Of a stretch of 37,374 nt of DNA, positions 23,188 to 30,785 are shown one piece after another (the first letter of the stretch is position 1; each line of letters begins with the position of its first letter). The notes below the pieces were generated by a model. The model searched no databases. It was given only the letters and a program-made list of their open reading frames with translations, and was not told the DNA's origin. Origin of the DNA: an uncultured Bacteroidales bacterium (GTDB lineage: Bacteria; Bacteroidota; Bacteroidia; Bacteroidales; Bacteroidaceae); the NCBI GenBank assembly GCA_902799985.1, contig CADCCR010000006.1, positions 1-37,374 on the forward strand, written 5' to 3'. Made by a program: the position numbers and the translations under genes.

Positions 23188-24201
23188 CTACATTTTCTTT
23201 ATTTTGTATCTTCTTTCCTTAAACACATTATTCAGCAAATCGTGGTTTGTTTTGTTGATGACGTTGCATTCCAGTGACTTCAGATAAATCTCCGTTGTCT
23301 TCTCGCTGTCGTGTCCCATGGACTGGCTAATGACGGACAGAGGCACATTCTGCTGTCGTGCTGCCGAAGCCCAGGAATGACGGCTGACGTAAGAGGTGAG
23401 CTTCAGCCCCCCAAGCATCCCTCCCAGCATGTCAAGACAGGCATTGTACCGCGCGAGAGCATAGCGGTATTGTTGATAGACCGCCTCCGGATTTCCAGTC
23501 TTGGTCAGGATAGGCAAGAGATAATCCGTATCAGAAGGATAACGTTCAATGACAGCTTGCATCATCGGCTCCATCTGTACCTCGATGCGCTGCTTAGTCT
23601 TACGGCGCACATAGACCAACAGATTACCCGTGATGTCCGACTTCCGCAAGTGTGCCAAATCGACAAAGGTAAGACCGCGAGCACAGAAGCAGAAGATGAA
23701 GATGTCGCGGGCAAACTCCAACTGGTGCTGCATGTTGTCCAAGCGCCTACCTGGCTCGTAATCACCGGTGGATAACAAGGCGCTGCGAATGTCGAGCGTG
23801 CTCAACTGACAGACCTCTGATGCGTCGATGGCGCGTTTGGCTGTCCGAGCCACACCACGATAGGCTTCCGAGAAAGGCTGTCTGTCTTCGGTAAGGCTTT
23901 GCCGTACAGCCTTATGATAGACTGATTGCAAGGCACGGATGTAGAAAGATGTCGTGTTACGGCAAAGGCCACAAGTCTGGAGCCATGCCTCATAATCAGA
24001 CACAAGATCTGAAGTCATCTTCTTGAAAGAGATTTCAGACTTCCCCTTGGTGTGAAGGAAGCGAGAGAAACTGTTGCCTGCACTGGCATAGTTGTTGGCC
24101 AGGCTGATGTGTCCGTTTTGTCGCTGATGTACTGTCTCGAAGTTTAGGAAAGCGATAAATTTCAATCTCGACTTAGTGTGTTTTTCCTCTATCTGTTTCA
24201 T
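23188..24201 (-). CDS. Tyrosine recombinase (phage integrase family)
   Basis: A 337-residue site-specific recombinase of the Bacteroidetes type. The N-terminal SAM-like core-binding region runs to about residue 110. Catalytic residues: Arg in FCARGLTFVDLAHL, Lys in RRKTKQ, the YVSRHSWASAA box and the nucleophile Tyr in EKTTEIYLKSL. The usual His of the HxxR box is Tyr here (SYVSRH), as I recall for many Bacteroidetes recombinases. It stands alone with no excisionase, relaxase or phage genes beside it, and converges on the tRNA-Thr gene. It may be the remnant of an island that used the tRNA, or a stand-alone inversion enzyme. No clear invertible segment was found on either side. Confidence 0.88.
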   Translation of the reverse strand: MKQIEEKHTKSRLKFIAFLNFETVHQRQNGHISLANNYASAGNSFSRFLHTKGKSEISFKKMTSDLVSDYEAWLQTCGLCRNTTSFYIRALQSVYHKAVRQSLTEDRQPFSEAYRGVARTAKRAIDASEVCQLSTLDIRSALLSTGDYEPGRRLDNMQHQLEFARDIFIFCFCARGLTFVDLAHLRKSDITGNLLVYVRRKTKQRIEVQMEPMMQAVIERYPSDTDYLLPILTKTGNPEAVYQQYRYALARYNACLDMLGGMLGGLKLTSYVSRHSWASAARQQNVPLSVISQSMGHDSEKTTEIYLKSLECNVINKTNHDLLNNVFKERRYKIKKM

Positions 24202-24266
24202 AATATATAATAATGTTTAAATTATCTATGAGAATAACATCATCACATGTTTTATTTGGCAGAAGT

Positions 24267-24297
24267 TTTGGAGATAAAAAGAAAATTCGTAACTTTG
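24267..24297 (+). promoter_or_regulatory. Bacteroidetes promoter for the HerA-like gene
   Basis: -33 TTTG at 24267-24270, a 19-nt spacer, and -7 TAACTTTG at 24290-24297: both elements and the spacing match the housekeeping promoter of Bacteroides. It leaves a leader of about 60 nt before the ATG at 24362. Confidence 0.75.
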
Positions 24298-24361
24298 CGC
24301 TGAAAGAACAAACAAAAAAGGCTGAAGGCTGAAAATATTGACAAAGTAAAATAATACGACT

Positions 24362-25945
24362 ATGCTGACCAACGACAGACGTTTATATGTGGCTCATGGG
24401 AGCAACGGACCGATATGCCTCTGCGGCAAGATGGCAAACCGACACGGACTGATAGCCGGTGCAACGGGCACGGGCAAGACGGTAACCCTGCAAGTGCTGG
24501 CCGAGACCTTCTCGCAGGCAGGCGTCCCGTGTTTCATGGCCGACATGAAGGGCGACCTCTCGGGTATCAGTCAGCCTGGCAAAATGTCCGGTTTCATCGA
24601 GAAACGCTGTGTTGAGTTCGGCATCGGGGATCTGCAATGGAGCGGAGCACCTGTCTGCTTCTACGACGTCTACGGCGAGCAGGGACACCCTTTGCGCACC
24701 ACCATCTCGAACATGGGTCCCGACCTGATAGCTCGGCTCCTGGAGCTGAACGAGGTACAGACAGGCGTGCTGACCATCCTCTTCAAGGTGGCCGACGAAC
24801 GCGGACTGCTGCTGCTCGACCTGAAGGATCTGCGCGCCATGCTCACCTACATCGCCGACCATGCATCGGAGCTCACACGTACCTACGGCAACGTGAGTGC
24901 AGCCAGCGTGGGAGCCATCCAACGAGCCCTGCTCACCCTCGAGAACCAAGGGGCTGAAAAGTTCTTCGGCGAACCGGCCTTCGACATCATGGACCTGATG
25001 CAATGCAGAGCCGACGGGCGAGGCATCATGAACATCCTGGCAGCTGACAAGCTGATGCTCAACCCCAAGCTCTACTCCACCTTCCTGCTCTGGCTCCTCT
25101 CCGACCTCTACGCTCGTCTGCCCGAGGTGGGCGACCAGGAACTGCCACGACTGGTGTTCTTCTTCGACGAGGCTCACACGCTCTTCACCGATACGCCGAA
25201 GAGTCTGGTGGACAAGATAGAACAGGTGGTGCGACTCATCCGCAGCAAGGGTGTAGGCGTCTACTTCATCACACAGAACCCCACCGACATCCCCGACTCT
25301 GTGCTGGCTCAGCTCGGCAATCGCGTGCAACATGCCCTCCGTGCCTTCACACCGAAGGAACAGAAGAATGTTCGTGCAGCAGCTGAGACCTTCCGGGCCA
25401 ATCCCGACTTCAAGACCGAGGACGCCATCATGGAGCTTGGTACAGGCGAAGCACTCGTCTCTTTCCTCGATGAGAAAGGCACACCTTGCATCGTGGAACG
25501 CGCCAAGGTGCTCTTCCCCCTCAGTCAGATTGGCGCCATCACCGAAGCCGAGCGCGATGGCATCATCAAGACATCGCGTCTGTTTGGGAAATACGATACC
25601 ACGATAGACCGTGAAAGTGCCTTCGAAGTACTGCTTGCCGAGAGCGAAAAGGAAGCAGCCGAAGCCGAACCCGCTCAAGCTCCGAAGGGCACGAAAGCCG
25701 ACACAGGGGAGAAGGAAGAAAAAGCATCGAGCCGCAAGAAATCCATCTTCAGCAAGATACTTGGAGCCGTCATCACCAGCGTGACAGCAGCTATCGGTAC
25801 ACATGTGGCGAACACCGTAACAGGAAAGAAAACACGTTCGAAGGAATCCATCACGAAGAAAGTGACAAAGAATGCCGTCAGCACAGCCACACGAACCGCT
25901 ACACGCGAGTTGACACGCAGCATCCTGGGCAATCTGATTAAATAA
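24362..25945 (+). CDS. HerA-like ATPase, DUF853 (YjgR-like)
   Basis: A 527-residue P-loop ATPase of the FtsK/HerA superfamily, DUF853 branch. Walker A GATGTGKT is at 33-40, followed closely by [12 protein letters not shown], a family signature. Walker B is [12 protein letters not shown], and the sensor region reads [39 protein letters not shown]. The tail of about 100 residues is rich in K, E, A and T and includes a hydrophobic stretch ([17 protein letters not shown]). Its cellular role is not established; HerA relatives move DNA or act with nucleases, but no partner nuclease is adjacent. The YhhN gene follows by 5 nt. The integrase diverges upstream, so this gene may flank an integration site without belonging to it. 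Confidence 0.9.
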   Translation: MLTNDRRLYVAHGSNGPICLCGKMANRHGLIAGATGTGKTVTLQVLAETFSQAGVPCFMADMKGDLSGISQPGKMSGFIEKRCVEFGIGDLQWSGAPVCFYDVYGEQGHPLRTTISNMGPDLIARLLELNEVQTGVLTILFKVADERGLLLLDLKDLRAMLTYIADHASELTRTYGNVSAASVGAIQRALLTLENQGAEKFFGEPAFDIMDLMQCRADGRGIMNILAADKLMLNPKLYSTFLLWLLSDLYARLPEVGDQELPRLVFFFDEAHTLFTDTPKSLVDKIEQVVRLIRSKGVGVYFITQNPTDIPDSVLAQLGNRVQHALRAFTPKEQKNVRAAAETFRANPDFKTEDAIMELGTGEALVSFLDEKGTPCIVERAKVLFPLSQIGAITEAERDGIIKTSRLFGKYDTTIDRESAFEVLLAESEKEAAEAEPAQAPKGTKADTGEKEEKASSRKKSIFSKILGAVITSVTAAIGTHVANTVTGKKTRSKESITKKVTKNAVSTATRTATRELTRSILGNLIK

Positions 25946-25950
25946 GATTC

Positions 25951-26637
25951 ATGTTCCCCCGTGCAACCATAGTCGTCATCGTCTTTCTCCTGGCGATAAC
26001 ATGGTTCTTCTTCCCGGCAGGCAGAGAACACTTTCCGTCCCTCCTGTTTGCCATGCGGCTTGCCTTGCCCGCAGCAATATTGGCTTTTGGAGGCATCGGA
26101 TTGCTTCCACGAGTGATGACGCTCGGCTTTTGTCTTTGCACCATAGGCGACGCGATGGGAGTCGTGGGGAGCTTCGAGGGGCAAATGGGCGGATTTGCTT
26201 TGGCACAGATATGTTTCATCGTGCAGTTCACGAGGGACATTCGGCAGTCAGCACGGGGCATCACAAAGCGTAAGCAACAGCCAGCGGTACTCGCAGCCGC
26301 CACCCTATTCTGTCTGCCTCCGCTCATCCTTGCCGCGCTGAAAGTAATACCGGCAGTCAGGGAACTGCCCATCCGCATCGGCTGCGCCATCTATGCTTTG
26401 CTCCTGGTGCTGGCCTCGTGGACAAGCATCGTCCGCGCCTTCACCATCAGGAATTACATGGCTATGGCCGGTTGTCTCTGTTTCCTTACCTCCGACTTCA
26501 TCCTTGCGTGGAACAAGTTCACGGAACACGTTCCCCATGCCTCGCTATGCATCATGAGCACCTATTATGCCGCATTGTTACTTCTCTTCTGCGGCACATT
26601 CCGCTCCGATGCATTCAGAAGTCGAGGTCGAGCTTGA
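25951..26637 (+). CDS. YhhN family membrane protein (lysoplasmalogenase-like)
   Basis: A 228-residue protein with about seven or eight hydrophobic segments, matching the YhhN/TMEM86 family, whose characterised members cleave the vinyl-ether bond of lysoplasmalogens. Conserved acidic positions are visible in FCLCTIGDAMG and in AGCLCFLTSDFILAWNKF, the family signature near the C-terminus. It starts 5 nt after the HerA-like stop, so they share a transcript. Its 3' end overlaps the convergent DUF3276 gene by 23 nt, which leaves no room for a terminator between them. Enzymatic activity here is inferred only from family. Confidence 0.83.
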   Translation: MFPRATIVVIVFLLAITWFFFPAGREHFPSLLFAMRLALPAAILAFGGIGLLPRVMTLGFCLCTIGDAMGVVGSFEGQMGGFALAQICFIVQFTRDIRQSARGITKRKQQPAVLAAATLFCLPPLILAALKVIPAVRELPIRIGCAIYALLLVLASWTSIVRAFTIRNYMAMAGCLCFLTSDFILAWNKFTEHVPHASLCIMSTYYAALLLLFCGTFRSDAFRSRGRA

Positions 26638-26956
26638 TGGCGTCCTCTGAGTCTGTAGTACGCTCCTGTGCTTCGCCCTGTTCATTGCAGACGAAACCGA
26701 TTGCCTCGTCGAATGCCTCGCGGAACTTGCCAAAGTCCTCGCGGAAAAGGAATATCTTGTGCTTCTCGTAGCTCACCTGCATCTGATCGGGCTGGTCGCC
26801 CGAAAACATCTTCTTGCTCTCTGTGACGCTCAGGTACATCTCGCCCTTGCGATTCTGCTTCACATCGATGTAATAAATACGCTGACCGGCCTTTACCGTG
26901 CGAGAGAAAAGGATGTCAGCTCCATGCTCTCCTGTTGCTTTCTTATTTGTTTCCAT
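26615..26956 (-). CDS. DUF3276 family protein (PUR-alpha-like)
   Basis: A 113-residue cytosolic protein of DUF3276, a Bacteroidetes family with a PUR-alpha-like fold, which in other organisms binds single-stranded nucleic acid. The middle carries the repeat-type strands ADILFSRTVKAGQRIYYIDVKQNRKGEMYLSVTESKK and the helix KHKIFLFREDFGKFREAFDEAI; the tail is acidic (DSEDAIKLDLDF). ATG 26956 is chosen; a longer frame reaches back to a TTG at 27013 without family support. It diverges from nusB and overlaps the YhhN gene tail to tail. Confidence 0.85.
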   Translation of the reverse strand: METNKKATGEHGADILFSRTVKAGQRIYYIDVKQNRKGEMYLSVTESKKMFSGDQPDQMQVSYEKHKIFLFREDFGKFREAFDEAIGFVCNEQGEAQERTTDSEDAIKLDLDF

Positions 26957-27054
26957 ATACGTTACTTTTGCGTTTGCACCCCCAAAATTCTTCATATTTT
27001 CGCTAACTTCCAAAAAAAGATGAAGGAAAATGCAGCTTTTTGCGCTAAAATAGC

Positions 27055-27062
27055 TAAATTTG
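27055..27062 (+). promoter_or_regulatory. -7 box TAAATTTG for nusB
   Basis: TAnnTTTG match on the plus strand, 24 nt before the nusB ATG. A second match, TACTTTTG at 26963-26970, lies further upstream just outside the DUF3276 start. The -33 element is not clear for either. Confidence 0.5.
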
Positions 27063-27086
27063 CAAACTGAAGCTATATAGTGATAT

Positions 27087-28052
27087 ATGATAAACCGAGA
27101 ATTGATACGCCTGAAGCTTGTCCAAGTGCTCTATTCCTACCACCAGCGGGGACTGCACAATCCCGATGTTGCCGAGAAGGAATTATTGTTGAGTCTGGAC
27201 AAAGCATACGACCTCTACAACTACATGCTGCTGCTGCTGGTGGAGGTGAGCCGCATGAGTGTGCGCATGTACGAAATGCGCCAGAGCCGCAGCAGAAGAC
27301 TCTCCGACGGCGAGAAGTGGAGCCGCAAGTTCATCGAAAACCGATTCATCCTGCAACTGGAGACCAACCGACAGCTCCGTGACTATTGCGACGAGCATGC
27401 TCTCAGCTGGGCCGACCACGAAGATTTCGTACGTACATTATATAATAATATAGAGGAGAGCGAGTACTACAAGAACTACATGTCCACTGCCGACTCCACC
27501 TACGAGGAAGACCGTGAGCTGTGGCGACTCATCTACCGCAACCTCATCGTGGGCAACGACGAGCTGACCGAACTGCTGGAGGACCAGAACATCTACTGGA
27601 ACGACGACAAGTTCATCGTCGATACCTTCGTCCTCAAGACCATCAACCGCTTCAAGGCCGAAAGCACCTCCACACAGCCCCTCATGCCCGAGTACAAGTC
27701 CAGCACCGACCGCGACTTTGCCACGAAGCTCCTGCGGCACACCCTGATAGGTCAGGAATACCACAACGAGCTCATCGCAGCCAATGCTCGCGGATGGGAG
27801 TTCCACCGCATAGCCGTCATGGACCGCATCATCCTGCAGCTCGGGCTGGCAGAGATAACCACCTTCCCCAGCATACCCGTCAGCGTCAGCATCAACGAGT
27901 ACGTTGAGATAGCAAAGTCCTACAGCACTCCCAAGAGCGGCAAGTACATCAACGCCACACTCGACGCCATAGCCAAACAGCTCTTAGAGGAAGGAAAGCT
28001 GGTGAAAAACAATCTTACTCCCTCGGAAGAGGAAGGAACAGCGAAATCGTAA
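27087..28052 (+). CDS. nusB: Transcription antitermination factor NusB, long Bacteroidetes form
   Basis: A 321-residue protein. The N-terminus starts like NusB (LIRLKLVQVLYSYHQ), and the C-terminal third carries the NusB core: DRDFATKLLRHTLIGQ, RIAVMDRIILQLGLAEI, PVSVSINEYVEIAKSYSTPKSGKYINATLDAIAK. About 150 charged residues lie between, making it twice the length of E. coli NusB, the normal condition in this phylum. NusB binds boxA RNA with NusE and supports rRNA antitermination. It heads the group nusB, yajC, ybbR-like, coaE, DUF5606, an order I recall as common in Bacteroidetes. Confidence 0.92.
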   Translation: MINRELIRLKLVQVLYSYHQRGLHNPDVAEKELLLSLDKAYDLYNYMLLLLVEVSRMSVRMYEMRQSRSRRLSDGEKWSRKFIENRFILQLETNRQLRDYCDEHALSWADHEDFVRTLYNNIEESEYYKNYMSTADSTYEEDRELWRLIYRNLIVGNDELTELLEDQNIYWNDDKFIVDTFVLKTINRFKAESTSTQPLMPEYKSSTDRDFATKLLRHTLIGQEYHNELIAANARGWEFHRIAVMDRIILQLGLAEITTFPSIPVSVSINEYVEIAKSYSTPKSGKYINATLDAIAKQLLEEGKLVKNNLTPSEEEGTAKS

Positions 28053-28140
28053 ACATTAACTATCAATAAAACTGCCCGAGGCCCTGGAAAAGCAGTTCCC
28101 TCGCCGATAAAAACAGAGGGTTAGGGAGAGGGTCGGCACT
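28053..28140. repeat. G-rich intergenic repeat before yajC
   Basis: This 88-nt gap holds CCCTCG...GAGGG pairing and then three GGG runs separated by TTA and AGA (28112-28130). The G-run pattern resembles the stretch inside recG at the window start (TTGGGAGAGGGTC against TAGGGAGAGGGTC), so both may be copies of one interspersed element. No promoter is seen. Confidence 0.5.
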
Positions 28141-28440
28141 ATGCACACACTACTACAAGCTCAGGGAGGCGTCAACATGTCGTTCCTCATCATGATGGTC
28201 GTCATCTTCGCCATCATGTGGTTCTTCATGATTCGTCCCCAACAGAAGAGACAGAAGGAAATCCAGAATTTTCGCAACAGCATTACTCGCGGGCAGCAGA
28301 TAGTCACCGCAGGCGGCATCTACGGAACCGTGAAGGACATCGACGAGGCAGCAGGCACACTGAAGGTGGAGATAGCCAGCGGCATCTGCATCAAGGTGGA
28401 CCGCAACAGCGTCTTCGCCAATGCTCAGCCCGTTCAGTAA
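28141..28440 (+). CDS. yajC: Preprotein translocase subunit YajC
   Basis: A 99-residue inner-membrane protein of the Sec holotranslocon. One transmembrane helix at about residues 14-32 (SFLIMMVVIFAIMWFFMI) is followed at once by the signature RPQQKRQKE and then the small cytosolic domain (GQQIVTAGGIYGTVKDID, VEIASGICIKVDRNSV). The length is typical. It is followed by the YbbR-like gene 21 nt downstream. Confidence 0.95.
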   Translation: MHTLLQAQGGVNMSFLIMMVVIFAIMWFFMIRPQQKRQKEIQNFRNSITRGQQIVTAGGIYGTVKDIDEAAGTLKVEIASGICIKVDRNSVFANAQPVQ

Positions 28441-28461
28441 CAACCCAGGCTAAGCTCGCAC

Positions 28462-29475
28462 ATGCAGCTCATACCAAAGAGCAAACGCACCTACAAGCAG
28501 GGGAAGGACTTGCTGTTCGGAGACAAGAGTCACGAACTGCTCGTCTTTCTCTTCTTTCTTGCTGTGTCCTTTGGCTTTTGGCTCCTGCAAGCACTCAACG
28601 ACACATTCGACCACGAGGTACAGGTCAGCCTGCAACTCAGTGACATACCCTCCGACGTAGTGCTCATCGACTCGCTCCCGCCATCCGTGAGCGTCACCGT
28701 GCGCGACAGAGGACTCACCCTTGCACGCCACAACATCTCCAACATCTTCCGCCGAAGCCGCATCAGCATTGACTTCTCGAAGTACGACAATGGAGCGGAC
28801 GATGCCGAGATTATCATCTCACCCTATGACCTGCAACGCCTCCTCAGCCGACTCTTTGCCGCATCTACACACATACAGTCCTTTCGCCCTGACACGCTGC
28901 GATTCGCCTACAACAGAGGACGTTCGCGCACACTCCCCGTCAGGCTCTCAGGCTCCGTACGGGCTTCGCGGCAGAACTACATCCAGAGCGTCAGCGTGGA
29001 ACCTGATTCGGTTCACGTCTTTGCACCAGCCACGGTACTCGACACCATGAATGCCGTCTACACAGAGCCTTTTGTCCTCGACGAACTGAGCGAACCCACC
29101 AGACGACAGATGATGCTCCGCAAGCAAAAGCTGATAAAGTACGACCCAGCCAAAGTAGACATCATCGTGGGCGTAGGCTACTACACAGAGAAGACCATCC
29201 AGGCACCAGTCATCGGACTGAACTTCCCGGCAGAAAAGAGGTTGCGCACCTTCCCGGCACAGGTGGCTGTAACGTTCCGCGTCGAGTCCGGTCGCTACCA
29301 TCAGATATCGGCCGAGGACTTCGTGCTTGCCACAACCTACGAGGACCTGCTGCTGAACCCCGAGAACAGCAAGCTGCCGCTGCGCCTGAAGAGCACGCCC
29401 GAGGGAGTCTCCGACGTCAGAATCTCCCCTTCCGAGGTGGATTACCTCATCGAACAAGTGGACACTCCATTCTAA
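28462..29475 (+). CDS. YbbR-like domain protein
   Basis: A 337-residue protein with one transmembrane segment at about residues 28-47 (LLVFLFFLAVSFGFWLLQAL) and an extracytoplasmic part of YbbR-like beta repeats (for example VSLQLSDIPSDVVLIDSLPPSVSVTVRD and LRTFPAQVAVTFRVESGRYHQI). In Firmicutes the YbbR protein CdaR regulates a diadenylate cyclase; no such gene is seen nearby, so that role is not implied. In Bacteroidetes it commonly sits between yajC and coaE, as here. Confidence 0.82.
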   Translation: MQLIPKSKRTYKQGKDLLFGDKSHELLVFLFFLAVSFGFWLLQALNDTFDHEVQVSLQLSDIPSDVVLIDSLPPSVSVTVRDRGLTLARHNISNIFRRSRISIDFSKYDNGADDAEIIISPYDLQRLLSRLFAASTHIQSFRPDTLRFAYNRGRSRTLPVRLSGSVRASRQNYIQSVSVEPDSVHVFAPATVLDTMNAVYTEPFVLDELSEPTRRQMMLRKQKLIKYDPAKVDIIVGVGYYTEKTIQAPVIGLNFPAEKRLRTFPAQVAVTFRVESGRYHQISAEDFVLATTYEDLLLNPENSKLPLRLKSTPEGVSDVRISPSEVDYLIEQVDTPF

Positions 29476-29488
29476 CCGCCCCTACCCT

Positions 29489-30091
29489 ATGGACAGAAGT
29501 CAAATTACGATAGGTATCACCGGTGGCATAGGAAGTGGGAAAAGCTACGTCTCGGCCATCATTAGGGAGAAGTTCGGCATCCCCGTCTACGACTGCGACA
29601 AGGAAGCCAAACGCCTCACAGCCTCCGATGCAGAGATACGCCGCAAGCTCATCCAGCTCGTTGGGCCCGAAACGTTCAACGGTGAGGAACTCGTGCGGCA
29701 ACATCTTGCTGACTTCCTCTTCGGGAGCGAAGAGAATGCACGCAAAGTGAATGCAATCATTCATCCTGCCGTGCTCCGCGACTTCAAGCAATGGGCCAGG
29801 AAGCAACAGCAACCGATCGTGGCAATGGAGAGCGCCATCCTCTTCGAGAGCGGCTTCAACAAGAGTGTGGACCGCGTTCTCTTCGTGGATGCTCCCGAAG
29901 AAGTACGACTGCGAAGAGCCATGCAACGCGACTCAGCCACAGAGCAGCAGATAAGCGCCCGCATGAAGATGCAACAACCCGAACTGCACCGCCAGCAAGC
30001 AGACTACGTCGTCCACAACAGCTCGGACGACGACACAAGATTACTGGTACAATTGACCGAAATCATCAACCTAATCGCAAACAAACAGTAA
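29489..30091 (+). CDS. coaE: Dephospho-CoA kinase
   Basis: Last step of CoA synthesis: phosphorylation of the ribose 3'-OH of dephospho-CoA. The P-loop GITGGIGSGKS is at about 9-19, followed by VYDCDKEAKRL (the CoA-domain Asp). NAIIHPAVLRDF, ESAILFESGF and RMKMQQP correspond to the CoA-binding and lid regions of the family. At 200 aa the length is typical. It starts 13 nt after the YbbR-like stop, in the same operon. Confidence 0.95.
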   Translation: MDRSQITIGITGGIGSGKSYVSAIIREKFGIPVYDCDKEAKRLTASDAEIRRKLIQLVGPETFNGEELVRQHLADFLFGSEENARKVNAIIHPAVLRDFKQWARKQQQPIVAMESAILFESGFNKSVDRVLFVDAPEEVRLRRAMQRDSATEQQISARMKMQQPELHRQQADYVVHNSSDDDTRLLVQLTEIINLIANKQ

Positions 30092-30130
30092 GTCATCAGA
30101 TAGTAAATCTTTAAATCATTAAATAGTAAG

Positions 30131-30568
30131 ATGCTTGAAACAATTTTAGCTATTTCCGGCAAGCCCGGACTCTATCGTCTCATATCGCGAGGCAACCGCA
30201 ACCTCATCGTAGAAACCATCGACGACAAGAAGAAACGTATGCCGACCTTCGCCACCGACAAAATCATCTCGCTGGCCGACATCGCCATGTACACCGAGGA
30301 GAAGGAAGTACCCCTCCGCGAAGTGCTGAACAACATCAAACAGAAAGAGAGTGGCAAAGCCGTTGCCTTAGACTATCGCAAAGCCTCCAAGGACGAGCTC
30401 TATGGCTTCCTCGCCGAGGTTCTGCCAAGCTTCGACCGCGACCGCGTCTATCCCACCGACGTCAAGAAACTCATCCAGTGGTACAACCTCCTCATCGAGA
30501 ACGGACTGGACGACTTCGACGAAACCCTCAAGGAAACAGAGGGCGACAACATCGACGACAGGAAGTAA
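30131..30568 (+). CDS. DUF5606 domain protein
   Basis: A 145-residue acidic cytosolic protein recognised as DUF5606, found in Bacteroidetes next to coaE. The N-terminus LETILAISGKPGLYRLISRGNRNLIVET forms a small beta domain and DRDRVYPTDVKKLIQWYNLL an alpha-helical part. No catalytic motif is visible and function is unknown. It is the last gene of the nusB group; an intrinsic terminator follows 57 nt later. Confidence 0.82.
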   Translation: MLETILAISGKPGLYRLISRGNRNLIVETIDDKKKRMPTFATDKIISLADIAMYTEEKEVPLREVLNNIKQKESGKAVALDYRKASKDELYGFLAEVLPSFDRDRVYPTDVKKLIQWYNLLIENGLDDFDETLKETEGDNIDDRK

Positions 30569-30624
30569 TCGCATCGCAACAACCGCAACTTATATCAACA
30601 TCTAAATACACGAAAGAAACGTAA

Positions 30625-30666
30625 ACGAGGGTACGTCAATCCACATTGACATACCCTCGTTCTTTG
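30625..30666 (+). terminator. Intrinsic terminator of the nusB-DUF5606 operon
   Basis: Stem ACGAGGGTA, C, GTCAAT paired with ATTGAC, A, TACCCTCGT around a CCAC loop (15 pairs with one mismatch), followed by TTCTTTGT. The stem is symmetrical and could also stop transcripts from the other side. Confidence 0.85.
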
Positions 30667-30675
30667 TATCACGGC

Positions 30676-30785
30676 CCCGCGCTTATCTTGGAAGCGCCTC
30701 GCGCTTATTCCCGAAGCGCCTCGCGCTTATTTCGGAAGCGCCCTGTGCTTATTTCGGAAGCGCAGGGCGCTTAATCCTTAATAGA
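30676..30785 (+). repeat. 22-bp tandem array C (4 full units and a partial one, type 2)
   Basis: Units start at 30676, 30698, 30720, 30742 and a fading one at 30764. The consensus is CTCG[CT]GCTTATTTC then GGAAGCGC. Each unit contains GCGCTT and AAGCGC as a 6-bp dyad with 7 bases between. The array lies between the nusB-operon terminator and the stop codon of the convergent GH35 pseudogene, running up to that codon. It is the same family as the type 2 half of array B. Confidence 0.9.

Noticed and set aside
22977..24361. Invertible promoter controlled by the tyrosine recombinase
   Set aside because: I looked for matching inverted repeats on both sides of the gene and of the neighbouring promoter and found no convincing pair.
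28112..28130. G-quadruplex or telomere-like repeat
   Set aside because: Only three GGG runs are present followed by GG, short of four runs; kept as an interspersed repeat instead.
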